From: VRUE01 sp963762205
GTDB taxonomy: Bacteria > Actinomycetota > Thermoleophilia > Solirubrobacterales > 70-9
Assembly: GCA_963762205.1 (NCBI GenBank)
Contig: CAVXJZ010000003.1
Coordinates: 186,001-250,000 of the forward strand
Direction: 5' to 3'
Length of the DNA: 64,000 nt
In this document: one piece after another, positions 37,530 through 46,112 of the stretch
Layout of the letters: every line of letters starts with the position of its first letter
Numbering within the stretch: the first letter of the stretch is position 1
Program-made: the position numbers and the translations under genes
Notes under the pieces: generated by a model
What the model saw: the letters and a program-made list of their open reading frames with translations, nothing else
Databases searched by the model: none
What the model was told of the DNA's origin: nothing

Positions 37530-38971
37530 TCCCCGCTATCGCACAGTCGGTCGACATCCGCGCCGGCCTGTCTGAGCAGGCGGAGCTGGTTTCCAGCGGC
37601 GCGGTCGGGCCGGTCGAGCTGGTCGAGTCGGTCCTGGAGCGGATCGACGCCTCCCAGGAGACGCTGAATGCATTCCGGCTCCTGCGACCGGAGGCTGCCA
37701 GGGAGGAAGCCGAGCGCGCCGAGCGCCGCCTTGCGGCGGGCGAGCGGCTGCCACTGCTCGGCGTGCCTATCGCGATCAAGGACGACACCGACCTTGCCGG
37801 CGAGCCGACCGCGTTCGGCTGCCCCGGCGCCTTCGAGCCCAAGCGCGAGGACGCGGTGGTGACGGCGAAGCTCAGGGCCGCCGGCGCGATCATCGTCGGC
37901 AAGACGAACTCTCCTGAGGTCGGCCTCTGGCCGTTCACCGAGGGCCCGGCCTTCGGCGCGACCCGCAACCCGTGGAGCCTCGAGCACTCGCCCGGGGGCT
38001 CGTCGGGCGGGGCGGCCGCCGCGGTCGCCGCCGGCCTGCTGCCCGCCGCGATCGGCTCCGACGGCGCCGGATCGATCCGCATCCCGGCAGCCTGGACCCA
38101 CCTCGTCGGAGTCAAGCCTCAGCGGGGCAGGATCTCGACGTGGCCGGACCCGGAGGCCTTCAACGGCCTGACCGTGATCGGCCCGCTCGCGCGCACCGTC
38201 GCAGACGCCGCCCTGCTCCTCGACGTGCTCGCCGGCAACGTCGACGGGGATCTGCACCGGCCCCCGAAGCCGGCCGAGCCGTTCGCAGCCTCGGCCCGCA
38301 GGGATCCCGGTCGCCTGCGGGTTGCGCTCGCGCTCAACGTCCCCTATAGCGGCGCCCCCGCCAGGCTCTCTCCGGAGGTCCGGGTCGCGGTGGAGGGCAC
38401 GGCCGCCGCGCTGGCGCGCCTCGGACATGAGGTCGAGCCGGTCGAGGTTCGCTACGGCCTGCTGCCGGGGATCAGCATCATGCCGCGCGCCAACCACGGG
38501 GTCGCCGAGTGGACCGAGCGGGTACCCGATCGCACGAAGCTCGACCCCCGCGTCCGCGAGAGCGCTCGACTCGGCCGGTTCCTCGGCCCGCTGCGTCCAA
38601 TCGCCCGACTCTCGGAAGAGATCGCAGGACGCACGATCGGCCGGGTCTTCCGGCGCTTCGATCTCGTGTTGACTCCGACCACGGCGCAGCCACCATTGCG
38701 GATCGGGGCCTGCGAAGGGCTGAGCACCTGGGAGACCGACAAGGCGGTCGTTGCCGCCTGCCCCTACGCCTGGCCGTGGAACGTCCTCGGGTGGCCGGGC
38801 GTGAACGTGCCCGCGGGCCTCACCGAGGCGGGCCTGCCGCTCGGGGCGCAGCTGCTCGGCCCGGCGAACAGCGAGCCCCGTCTTCTTTCCCTCGCCGCTC
38901 AGCTCGAGGCGGAGCAGAAATGGCACGAGCATCGACCGGCTCCACTCAAGAAGGAAGCGACGGCCGGATGA
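37520..38971 (+). CDS. Amidase (amidase-signature family)
   Basis: The 483-residue protein has the full amidase-signature layout: the catalytic Lys in PIAIKDDT, the cis-Ser region HSPGGSSGGAAAA, and the nucleophile Ser in GSDGAGSIRIPA. The C-terminal half is typical of the family (LTPTTAQPPLRIG, WPGVNVPAGLTEAGLPLGAQ). Such enzymes hydrolyse carboxamide bonds to acid and ammonia. The substrate is not evident, and no GatB/GatC-like gene is near, so a role in tRNA amidation is unlikely. The start is TTG 37520, since no ATG or GTG lies in a suitable place. It overlaps the following secreted-protein gene by ATGA and may be controlled by the divergent TetR. Confidence 0.88.
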   Translation: MLSIPAIAQSVDIRAGLSEQAELVSSGAVGPVELVESVLERIDASQETLNAFRLLRPEAAREEAERAERRLAAGERLPLLGVPIAIKDDTDLAGEPTAFGCPGAFEPKREDAVVTAKLRAAGAIIVGKTNSPEVGLWPFTEGPAFGATRNPWSLEHSPGGSSGGAAAAVAAGLLPAAIGSDGAGSIRIPAAWTHLVGVKPQRGRISTWPDPEAFNGLTVIGPLARTVADAALLLDVLAGNVDGDLHRPPKPAEPFAASARRDPGRLRVALALNVPYSGAPARLSPEVRVAVEGTAAALARLGHEVEPVEVRYGLLPGISIMPRANHGVAEWTERVPDRTKLDPRVRESARLGRFLGPLRPIARLSEEIAGRTIGRVFRRFDLVLTPTTAQPPLRIGACEGLSTWETDKAVVAACPYAWPWNVLGWPGVNVPAGLTEAGLPLGAQLLGPANSEPRLLSLAAQLEAEQKWHEHRPAPLKKEATAG

Positions 38972-39729
38972 GCCGCCGGGTTGCCGCCGGCCTCGCGCTC
39001 CTCGCGTTTCTCGCCTTGGCCGCGGGTGCGTCTGCGATCAAGCTCCGCGCCGGAGACATCGTCATCTATGCCGACGGCGGCTTTGCGCCGACGAAGCTGC
39101 CCAAGCACGAGGACGCGCCGATCACGATCCACGGCGGGGTGAGGATCACGACGGTCTCCGGAGAGTTGCCGCCGATCCTGAAGACGATCGAGGTCGAATT
39201 CGATCGCCACGGCTCGGTCGACACGCTTGGTCTCCCGATCTGCCGGCATGGCCAGTTGGAGGCGACGACCGTGGCCCAGGCGAGGCAGAGGTGCAAGGGG
39301 GCGATCGTCGGCGGGGGTAGCGGCAGGGCGGTGATCAAATTCCCCGAACAGGCGCCGATCCCGGCCTCCTCGCCGATCACGATCTTCAATGGGCCGAAGA
39401 AGCACGGCAACCCCACGGTCCTGGCTCACGCATACCTGACGACCCCGATCGTCACCACCTTCATCGTCCCTGTCGTAATCGAAAGGATCCACAAGGGCCT
39501 CTACGGCTACCGGACCAAGGCGACGATCCCCAGAATCGCCAACGGGGCCGGCATCCCGATCTCCGGCAACCTCAAGATCGGCAAGAGCTGGACGTTCAGG
39601 GGCAGGCGACACAGCTATGTCAACGCGCGCTGCGAAACGGGCCGCCTGCAGGCCCGCGGCCAGGTGCGGTTCAAGGACAGCACCTACCTCAGCGGCACCT
39701 TCCTAAAACCCTGCACGGTGCGCCGGTGA
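38968..39729 (+). CDS. Exported hypothetical protein, paralogue of the 35104 gene
   Basis: The 253-residue protein starts at ATG 38968, overlapping the amidase stop as ATGA. A signal peptide ends AAGASA. GDIVIYADGGFAPTKLPK and ITIHGGVRITTVSG open the mature region. LGLPICRHGQLEATTVAQAR and CKGAIVGGGSG carry conserved Cys residues. NARCETGRLQARGQ and LKPCTVRR give two more near the end. The pattern matches the protein at 35104 along its length. Four or more cysteines suggest a disulphide-stabilised secreted fold. No function is known. It lies in an operon with the amidase and the NTF2-like protein through overlapping stops and starts. Confidence 0.72.
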   Translation: MSRRVAAGLALLAFLALAAGASAIKLRAGDIVIYADGGFAPTKLPKHEDAPITIHGGVRITTVSGELPPILKTIEVEFDRHGSVDTLGLPICRHGQLEATTVAQARQRCKGAIVGGGSGRAVIKFPEQAPIPASSPITIFNGPKKHGNPTVLAHAYLTTPIVTTFIVPVVIERIHKGLYGYRTKATIPRIANGAGIPISGNLKIGKSWTFRGRRHSYVNARCETGRLQARGQVRFKDSTYLSGTFLKPCTVRR

Positions 39730-40127
39730 GCGTCGTCGACACCGTGGCGCCGTCGCGGCGGGCGGCCCGTCCGGACAGCGCCCTGACCGCGTTCACCGCT
39801 GCGCTGAGCACCGGCGACGTTCAGGCGGCGGCGGCGGCCTTCACACGTCAGGGGTGCCTGATCACCCCTGACGGGACCGCCATCCACGGACGCGATGACA
39901 TCGCCGGCGTCCTGACCCAGATGATCGCTCGCAGGACGCAGGTGGAGGTCGACCGCGTTGCGGTCCGGGAGGCTGGAGACGTGGCGCTCGCCAGCGGCCG
40001 TCTGACGATGCGCTCCGACGGCCCCGAGGGCACCCGCTTCGTCCAAGCCTTTGATCCGAAGATGGTGATCCACCGGGTCGAGGGGTGTTGGAAGCTCGCC
40101 GTGATCGCACCCTGGGGTGGCGACTGA
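39726..40127 (+). CDS. SnoaL/NTF2-like domain protein
   Basis: The 133-residue protein starts at GTG 39726, overlapping the previous stop as GTGA. LTAFTAALSTGDVQAAAAAF, IHGRDDIAGVLTQMIA and CWKLAVIAPWG fit the cone-shaped SnoaL-like/NTF2 fold, which is used by small enzymes and ligand-binding proteins. The family cannot be narrowed to a reaction. Length is normal for the fold. It is the last gene of the amidase operon. Confidence 0.72.
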   Translation: MSVVDTVAPSRRAARPDSALTAFTAALSTGDVQAAAAAFTRQGCLITPDGTAIHGRDDIAGVLTQMIARRTQVEVDRVAVREAGDVALASGRLTMRSDGPEGTRFVQAFDPKMVIHRVEGCWKLAVIAPWGGD

Positions 40128-40157
40128 CCGGGACTCGCCGCCGTCTAAGCTGAGTCG

Positions 40158-40403
40158 ATGAATTCACCGGACAGGAGCGGCCAGATCAACTGGCGCGCCT
40201 GGGGCGTCGGCGTCCTCATCGCGCTCGTCCTGATCGTCGCCCTGCAGAACTCGCAGGAGGTCCGCGTCGACGTCCTCTTCCTCAACGTCAGCGCGCCGCT
40301 GATCGTGATCCTGCTGGTCGCGGTCGGGATCGGCGCCCTGATCGGGTACCTGGCTCCCGTCGTGCATCGCCACCGCCGCGCCGAGCGCCGCGGCGAGGGA
40401 TAG
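40158..40403 (+). CDS. LapA-domain (DUF1049) membrane protein
   Basis: The 81-residue protein starts at ATG 40158. It has two transmembrane helices (VGVLIALVLIVALQNS and LIVILLVAVGIGALIGYL) separated by a short VRVDVLFLNVSAP segment, then a basic C-terminus (HRHRRAERRGEG). This is the layout of LapA-like DUF1049 proteins, common small inner-membrane proteins of unclear role in actinobacteria. It converges with the metalloprotease gene, with 22 nt between the stops. Confidence 0.8.
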   Translation: MNSPDRSGQINWRAWGVGVLIALVLIVALQNSQEVRVDVLFLNVSAPLIVILLVAVGIGALIGYLAPVVHRHRRAERRGEG

Positions 40404-40425
40404 CGCGCGGCGCCGCCCGCCGCCC

Positions 40426-42356
40426 CTACAGCTCGGTGACCGAGCAGGTCGGCGCGCTCGAGGCGGCGTAGACGGAGTCGCCGGCGTAGGAGGCGTCGAC
40501 GCTCCAGGTGCCGGCTGCGACCGGTTCCGGCAGGGTCGCCGACCAGTTGCCGCCCGCGTCGGTGACGACGACGAAGGCGACCGGGGTCGAGCCGGGGCGG
40601 CTGAAGGTGACCGTCACGCTGGCGCCCGCGTGCGCCGGGGTGAGCGTGCCCTTGACGTCGATCTGCTTCGGGCTGGCGACGGGGGACGGGCAGCTCGTGA
40701 ACGACAGGGTCGTGATCGTGCGCAGGCTCGGCGACGGCGTCGGCGTCGGCACCGGCGTCGGAATCCGCGGCGTCCTGCGCGGGCCCTCCCTCGGGTCCAC
40801 CGCCGGCAGGGTCAGCGATGCGGGCAGGTCCCTTGGCGCTCTTCTTGGTCGCCTTGCGGAAGCGCGCCGCAGCCTTGCTCAGCGCCTTGTGAGCTTGTTT
40901 CGTGAACTTCGAGTGGTCGACCTTGAACACCGGGCGCGCGGCGCCTTGAGGATGTCGCGGACGCCGGCGAGCGCGGCGCGGGCGATCCGCTTGCGGTTGC
41001 GCGCCTCCTGCTTGTTGACGTATTTGACGAGCGCCCCGATCCCCAGGCCGTTCAGCTTTGCCTGCTCCTTGGCCGAGTCCGATGCCGCCGCCGCTCCCCG
41101 CTGGGCCTTTGCCAGCCGCAGCTCGAATTTGAGGATCGCGGGCCGGGTCAGCGTCTTCAGCGCCTTCGCGCACGGCTCTCTCAGGCAGCGCGGGCGGGTT
41201 GCTCGCTTTGCGAACCGCCGCCTGCGCCGATTTGGTGATTTTGCGGATGATGCCGGTCGCGGCGCGAACGTCCTGGCGGACGAGTTTCGCCCGGTCGGCG
41301 GGGAGCGACGGCTGCGCCGTTTCGGGATCCGAGCTCGGCGGCGATCAGGCCCACCGGGAACAGTTTCGGGATCGGGCAGCCGAGCGCGGCCTGGAACTCC
41401 TGGTAGGAGTGGATCCGCAGCGGGTTGTTGCGCAGCGTCTCGACCATGATTTTTTTCTGGCCGCCGGCGCAGTTCTCCATCAGCGTGGTGAGCGCGGCGG
41501 CGACGTTGCCCTCGGTCTCGTAGTCGCCGGGGCGGCCGCAGTCGGGCGCGTCCCCGTAGCGGCCCGCCCAGAACTCGGCCCAGCCCTCGTTGAAGGCGAA
41601 GCCGAGGTTCTGGTGGTCGCAGGCGCTGTGGCTCTGCGCGTAGTTGAAGGTGGCGGCATCGCCAATGAAGTGGCCGAAGTCCCCATCGAGGCCGTGGCGC
41701 ATCGCGTGCGCGAACTCGTGCTTGGTCGTCGAGTCGTCGCCGCCGCCGTCGTAGCCGACCGGGTAGTCGTTCGTCCAGTACATCGAGGTGCCGGGCGTGA
41801 ACGGGACTTCGCCGACCGAGTCGGCGACGATCTCGACCCCGCCGGCTCGGCAGGGCGGTCCCGGTGATGCTGCGGAACTCCTGGTAGGCGTCATGTGACC
41901 CCGGCCCAGACCGCGCACTTGTGGGACTTGCCCGCCTTGCTGAAGGTGTGGGCGCCGTAGTTGCGGATCGTGGTCGTTGTGCCGCTCGGGCAGGTCCTCG
42001 GACCAGTCGTTGATGCCCCAGAAGTCACGGAGGTGGACGCCGTGGGCGTCGCGCAGCGCCATCCGGACGAAGTAGTCGTCGTCGTTGTTCTCCGTGGTCA
42101 TGCTGTAGCCGCCCGAGGAGTCGGTGTAGTCGCGGTCGACCCGGTGGCCGACGATCTCGACCGGCAGGAAGTCGGGGCTGCCGCGCTCCCAGAGCTCGAC
42201 GTTCATCCCGTCCAGGGGCGTGACGACGCCTCTGTCGTCGCAGAGGTACTGGCCACTGTAGGTGGACACCCGGGCCGACGCCGGAGCGGCGAGAACCCCG
42301 ACCGCCACCGCCCAGGCTGCGAACGCGAACACCACAGAAGTTCGAAGCCTTTGCAT
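40426..42356 (-). CDS. Secreted zinc-metalloprotease-like protein with a C-terminal Ig-like domain, frame-broken
   Basis: From ATG 42356 a signal peptide ends LAAPASA. A beta domain follows (MNVELWERGSPDFLPVEIVG). The central part has HEFAHAMRH, an HExxH zinc motif, and 50-60 residues downstream NEGWAEFWAG, whose Glu could be the third ligand as in gluzincins. A Lys/Arg/Ala-rich helical stretch comes next (FTKQAHKALSKAAARFRKAT). The end is an Ig-like module (VTFSRPGSTPVAFVVVTDAG...CSVTEL). At least five frame changes are needed between about 41975 and 40820. The longest single frame covers 41181-42356. It is probably an extracellular protease. The combination with a basic helical linker is unusual. 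The span assumes that all pieces belong to one gene. Confidence 0.62.
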
Positions 42357-42512
42357 CGCCCTCGAGCCTAGCAGCGGAATCTGCCCCCGTGAACCGCCCG
42401 TTCGAGAAGTTTGGCCGAATGAGCATCCGCTCGTCTTGTCTCGTCACGGTGGAGAGCGGAACCTCGGTCCATGACGGCACCCGCGATTCTCGACCCGCAC
42501 GTCTCGAAACTG

Positions 42513-42528
42513 GTATACCCGGGTATAC
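42513..42528. promoter_or_regulatory. Operator-like perfect 16-bp palindrome before VapB
   Basis: GTATACCCGGGTATAC is an exact palindrome 8 nt upstream of the antitoxin ATG. Antitoxins of this type bind such sites at their own promoter, so autoregulation is the natural reading. Confidence 0.65.
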
Positions 42529-42535
42529 TGGGTCA

Positions 42536-42763
42536 ATGGCAAAGGTGATGGTCTCGATGCCCGACGACCTGCTCGCGGAGGTGGACGCCGAGGCGCTGCG
42601 CACCGGCACGAGCCGCAGCGCGGTCCTGCGCGGCTTCGCCGACGCGGCCCTGCGGCGGCGCCGCGGCGACCGGGCGGCTGCGATGCGGAGGCTCCTCGCA
42701 GGGGCGGCTCCCCGTGGAGGCGAAAGCGCCGAGCGGGTCAAGGCGACCCGACCCGCGCCGTGA
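42536..42763 (+). CDS. Ribbon-helix-helix antitoxin (VapB-like)
   Basis: The 75-residue protein starts at ATG 42536. KVMVSMPDDLLAEVDAEAL and GTSRSAVLRGFADAALRRR form the strand and two helices of a ribbon-helix-helix DNA-binding domain. The C-terminus is Arg-rich and would wrap the toxin. The palindrome just upstream is its probable operator. The stop overlaps the toxin start by GTGA, the usual coupling in toxin-antitoxin operons. Confidence 0.82.
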   Translation: MAKVMVSMPDDLLAEVDAEALRTGTSRSAVLRGFADAALRRRRGDRAAAMRRLLAGAAPRGGESAERVKATRPAP

Positions 42764-43188
42764 CCACGCTGCTGCTCGACGCCGGCGTCCTGCTCGCCGC
42801 GTTCGACTCCGACGATCCTCAGCACGAGCCGGCCCGCGATCTGCTCGGCGACGACCGGGTCACGCTGGCGACCATCGACCTCGCCCGCTACGAGGTGGCG
42901 AACCTCGCGGTGCGGGCGTGGAGGGCGCCCGAGACGGCAGCGCCGCTGCTCGAGGCGATCGACCGGCTCGCCGGGGACGGCGGGGTGCTGGTCTCCTCGC
43001 CGCCGCTGATTGCGCGCGCGGTCGAGCTCGCCGAGCGGCACGTGCTGTCCGTCTACGACGCGGCCTACGTCGCCGCGTCCGCGGAGGGCGACCTCAGGCT
43101 CGTCAGCTGCGACACCCGGGACCTGGTCTCGAAGGGGCTGGCGGCGCTACCCTCGGCCGCCCTCGCCGGGGCAGCCGGCGATCAGTGA
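42760..43188 (+). CDS. PIN-domain toxin (VapC-like)
   Basis: The 142-residue protein starts at GTG 42760. The PIN-domain acidic residues are visible: Asp in LLLDAGVLLAAFD, Glu in RYEVANLA, Asp in VYDAAYVAAS and Asp in LVSCDTRD. PIN toxins are Mg-dependent ribonucleases cutting tRNA, rRNA or mRNA. The target here is unknown. Length and layout are normal. Its stop overlaps the convergent permease stop by 7 nt. Confidence 0.85.
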   Translation: MTTLLLDAGVLLAAFDSDDPQHEPARDLLGDDRVTLATIDLARYEVANLAVRAWRAPETAAPLLEAIDRLAGDGGVLVSSPPLIARAVELAERHVLSVYDAAYVAASAEGDLRLVSCDTRDLVSKGLAALPSAALAGAAGDQ

Positions 43189-44261
43189 CAGGGACGATCG
43201 GCGGACCCGTCGGACCCGCCGCGCGTGCTCAGGCGGAAGAGGACGGCGAAGACGACCAGGGCGATGACGTTGAGCACCAGCTTGTAGTCGAGTGAGACCG
43301 AGCCGAAGATGTCGTCGCGGCTCGGCCTCGAGGTCGGGATCAGGCCGCCGAGGCTGAAGAGACCGTCGACGATCAGGGCCGCCACCACCATCGTCACGAA
43401 CATCAGCGCGACGATCCGCAGCGTGAACTCCCAGCCGTAGTACTTGCGGTAGGCGGCGACGATCGGCAGCACGATCAGGTCGGCGAAGATGAAGGCGAGG
43501 ACGCCGGCGAAGCTGATCCCGCCCGACCAGAGGACCGCCGCCAGGGGGATGTTGCCGACCGAGCAGACGAAGCTGAGCACGGCGATAAGCGGGCCGACGA
43601 GCACGTTCTCGATCGCGACGACGACGGGCGGCGCGTCCTTGATGAAGAGGCTGTTGAAGAAGTCGTCGCCGAGCAGGCCGATGAAGCCGGCCAGCAGGAA
43701 GCCGATCGTGATCTCCTTCCAGAGCATCTGCCAGTCGCCGCGGAAGTTCCCGGCGACCTCCGACCAGGCCGAGGCGGACCTCAGCCGGCTGCGCCAGTCC
43801 ATCTCCTCGCCGTCCCCGTCGCCGTGATGATGCTGGTGGCCGGCGTCGGCCTCCTGCGCGTGCTTTCGTGCCCGCTCCTCCAGCCGGGGCGAGACGAACA
43901 GCCGCAGGGCGACCGTCATCAGCACGATCATGATCGCGCCGCCGACGTACTCGGCGAGCGTGAACTGCCAGCCGATCAGCACCCAGAGGACGAGGCCGAG
44001 CTCCCAGACGAGGTTGGTCGAGGCGAATTGGAAGGCGAGCGCCGAGGCGGCCGAGGCGCCCTTCTGGAACAGCGACTTGGCGATCGCGATCGCCGCATAG
44101 GAGCAGGAGGAGGAGGCGGCGCCGAGCCCGCTCGCCCAGGCCACCGGCTTCGCCCCGCTGCCGGAGAGCGCCGCTTCGATCCGCTCGCGGGGCACCCACG
44201 ACTGGACGATCGCCGAGATCGCGAAGCCGAACACCAGCGCCCACCAGACCTCGTAGGCCAT
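43182..44261 (-). CDS. ArsP/UPF0718-type permease
   Basis: From ATG 44261 it has about 359 residues. Two repeats of several helices are visible, each with a conserved small-residue motif: SSSCSYAAIAIAKSLFQKG in the first half and FVCSVGNIPLAAVLW in the second. The loop between halves has GHQHHHGDGDGEE, a possible metal-binding segment. Permeases of this group include exporters of organoarsenicals and of unknown metals or gases. The family alignment suggests that about 14 more N-terminal residues are real (LSTIGQGLEQSFL), but no ATG or GTG is in frame there, so either the start is CTG or a base is wrong near 44300. It is divergent from the LuxR gene. Confidence 0.78.
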   Translation of the reverse strand: MAYEVWWALVFGFAISAIVQSWVPRERIEAALSGSGAKPVAWASGLGAASSSCSYAAIAIAKSLFQKGASAASALAFQFASTNLVWELGLVLWVLIGWQFTLAEYVGGAIMIVLMTVALRLFVSPRLEERARKHAQEADAGHQHHHGDGDGEEMDWRSRLRSASAWSEVAGNFRGDWQMLWKEITIGFLLAGFIGLLGDDFFNSLFIKDAPPVVVAIENVLVGPLIAVLSFVCSVGNIPLAAVLWSGGISFAGVLAFIFADLIVLPIVAAYRKYYGWEFTLRIVALMFVTMVVAALIVDGLFSLGGLIPTSRPSRDDIFGSVSLDYKLVLNVIALVVFAVLFRLSTRGGSDGSADRPCH

Positions 44262-44336
44262 CAGGAACGACTGTTCCAGCCCCTGTCCGATCGTGCTCAG
44301 CGCGGCTCCCCCATCCGCGTCAACGATAATCGCCTC

Positions 44337-45977
44337 GTGGTTGAAAGCGCCACCGAGCTGCAGAGGGGTCGCGAGTCCTATTCCGGGCTGGCCTGGGCTG
44401 ATGCCCACGAGGCGCTCTCGGCGGCCGATCGGGCCCGCCCGCTGGGCCCCGCGGACCTCGAGCTGCTCGCGACGTCGGCCTACATGATCGGCCGGGAGGG
44501 CGAGTACCTGGAGGTGCTGGAGCGCGCCCACCGCGCCCATCTCGACGCCGAGCAGCCGCTCGCCGCCCTGCGCTGTGCGTTCTGGATCGGCGTCACGCTG
44601 GCCCGTCGTGGCGAGGCCGCCCCGGCCGCCGGCTGGCTGGGGCGCGCCCGGCGGCTGCTCGACCGCGAGCAGGGCGACCGGGTCGAGCGCGGCTACCTGA
44701 TGCTCCCGTCCGTATTCGAGCTGGAGGCGCGCGGCGAGCTCGACTCGGCGGCGGCCGAGGCCGCCGGGGCGGCGGCGATCGGCGAGCGCCTCGGCGACGC
44801 GGACCTCTTCGCCCTCGCGACGCACCAGCGCGGCTGCCTGCTGGTCCGCGCCGGTCGCCTCGAGGAGGGGCTGGGGCTGCTCGACGAGGCGATGGTGGCC
44901 GTGATCGCCGGCGAGCTCTCGCCGATCGTCTCCGGCATCGTCTACTGCGGCGTGATCCTCGCCTGCCAGGAGGCCCATGAGCCCCGCCGCGCCCAGGAGT
45001 GGACCGCCGCCCTGACCCGCTGGTGCGAGCGGCAGCCGGACCTGGTCGCCTTCACCGGCCGCTGCCTCGTGCACAGGGCCGAGATCATGCAGCTGCGCGG
45101 CGCCTGGTCCGACTGCCTCGAGGAGGCCCGTCGTGCCGAGGAGCGCTGCCTGGAGGGCGAGAACCCGGGGGCGGCGGGCGAGGCCCGCTACCGCCAGGGT
45201 GAGATACACCGCCTGCGCGGCGACCTGGAGCGGGCCGAGGAGGCCTACCGGGAGGCGAGCCGCCTCGGGCGCGAGCCCCAGCCCGGCCTGGCGCTGCTGC
45301 GGCTCAGGCAGGGAAGCGAGGAGACCGCGGTGGCGGCGGTGCGCAGGGCGCTGGCCGAGACCGAGGAGCCCGGGCGGCGGCTGGCGCTGCTGCCGGCGGC
45401 GGTGGAGATCGAGGCGGCGGCCGGCGCGACCGACGAGGCGCGGGACGCCTGCCGCGAGCTCGAACAGAGCGCCGCTGAGCTTGGCAGCCCGATGCTCGAC
45501 GCGATGGCAGCGGCCGCGAGGGGGGCGGTCGAGCTGGCGCGGGGAGAGGCCGCCGCGGCCCTCGCCCCGCTGCGTCGCAGCTGCGGGCTCTGGCAGGAGC
45601 TCGACGCCTCCTATGAGGTCGCCCGCGCGCGGGTGCTGCTCGCGACCGCCTGCCGGGCGCTCGGCGACGACGACGCGGCCGCGCTCGAGCTCGAGGCGGC
45701 GCGGGAGGCGTTCCGGCGGCTGGGGGCGGCGCCGGACCTCGCCCGGGTCGAGGCGACAGGTCCGCGTGGCCGGGCCGGCGACGATCGAGGATTGACCGAG
45801 CGGGAGCTCGACGTGCTGCGCCTCGTCGCCGCCGGGATGAGCAACCGCGAGGTCGCCGCGGAGCTGGTGATCAGCGAGCACACCGTCGCCCGTCACCTGC
45901 AGAACATCTTCGCCAAGCTCGGGGTCTCCTCCCGCACGGCGGCCGGCGCCTACGCCTTCGAGCGCGGCCTGATCTGA
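44337..45977 (+). CDS. LuxR-type regulator with TPR-like repeats
   Basis: The 546-residue protein starts at GTG 44337. Most of it is a helical, TPR-like array (AHEALSAADRARPLGPADLE, AEEAYREASRLGRE, ARARVLLATACRALGDDDAA), which is expected to bind partners or ligands. The C-terminal 65 residues are a LuxR HTH: LTERELDVLRLVAAGMSN, REVAAELVISEHTVARHL and IFAKLGVSSRTAAGAYAF. It is divergent from the permease and codirectional with the hydrolase and NmrA-like genes. Regulators of this layout are often found next to an alpha/beta-hydrolase, and the inverted repeat at 45995 may be its target. Confidence 0.87.
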   Translation: MVESATELQRGRESYSGLAWADAHEALSAADRARPLGPADLELLATSAYMIGREGEYLEVLERAHRAHLDAEQPLAALRCAFWIGVTLARRGEAAPAAGWLGRARRLLDREQGDRVERGYLMLPSVFELEARGELDSAAAEAAGAAAIGERLGDADLFALATHQRGCLLVRAGRLEEGLGLLDEAMVAVIAGELSPIVSGIVYCGVILACQEAHEPRRAQEWTAALTRWCERQPDLVAFTGRCLVHRAEIMQLRGAWSDCLEEARRAEERCLEGENPGAAGEARYRQGEIHRLRGDLERAEEAYREASRLGREPQPGLALLRLRQGSEETAVAAVRRALAETEEPGRRLALLPAAVEIEAAAGATDEARDACRELEQSAAELGSPMLDAMAAAARGAVELARGEAAAALAPLRRSCGLWQELDASYEVARARVLLATACRALGDDDAAALELEAAREAFRRLGAAPDLARVEATGPRGRAGDDRGLTERELDVLRLVAAGMSNREVAAELVISEHTVARHLQNIFAKLGVSSRTAAGAYAFERGLI

Positions 45978-45994
45978 GCGGCGGCGCGGCGGGC

Positions 45995-46012
45995 GTGGTC
46001 AGAAATGACCAC
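45995..46012. promoter_or_regulatory. Inverted repeat between the LuxR and hydrolase genes
   Basis: GTGGTCA (45995-46001) and TGACCAC (46006-46012) are exact inverted copies with GAAA between. It could be an operator for the hydrolase promoter or a small RNA hairpin. No T-run follows. Confidence 0.45.
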
Positions 46013-46112
46013 GGCTCGACCCCGCAGTTGGTCGATCCATGCGATGCGGCGGCCTCCCCGGGAGCCCTACGGTCGGGATCGCTGAGCGGTTTCCCAACGG
46101 AAAGGGGTGGCG

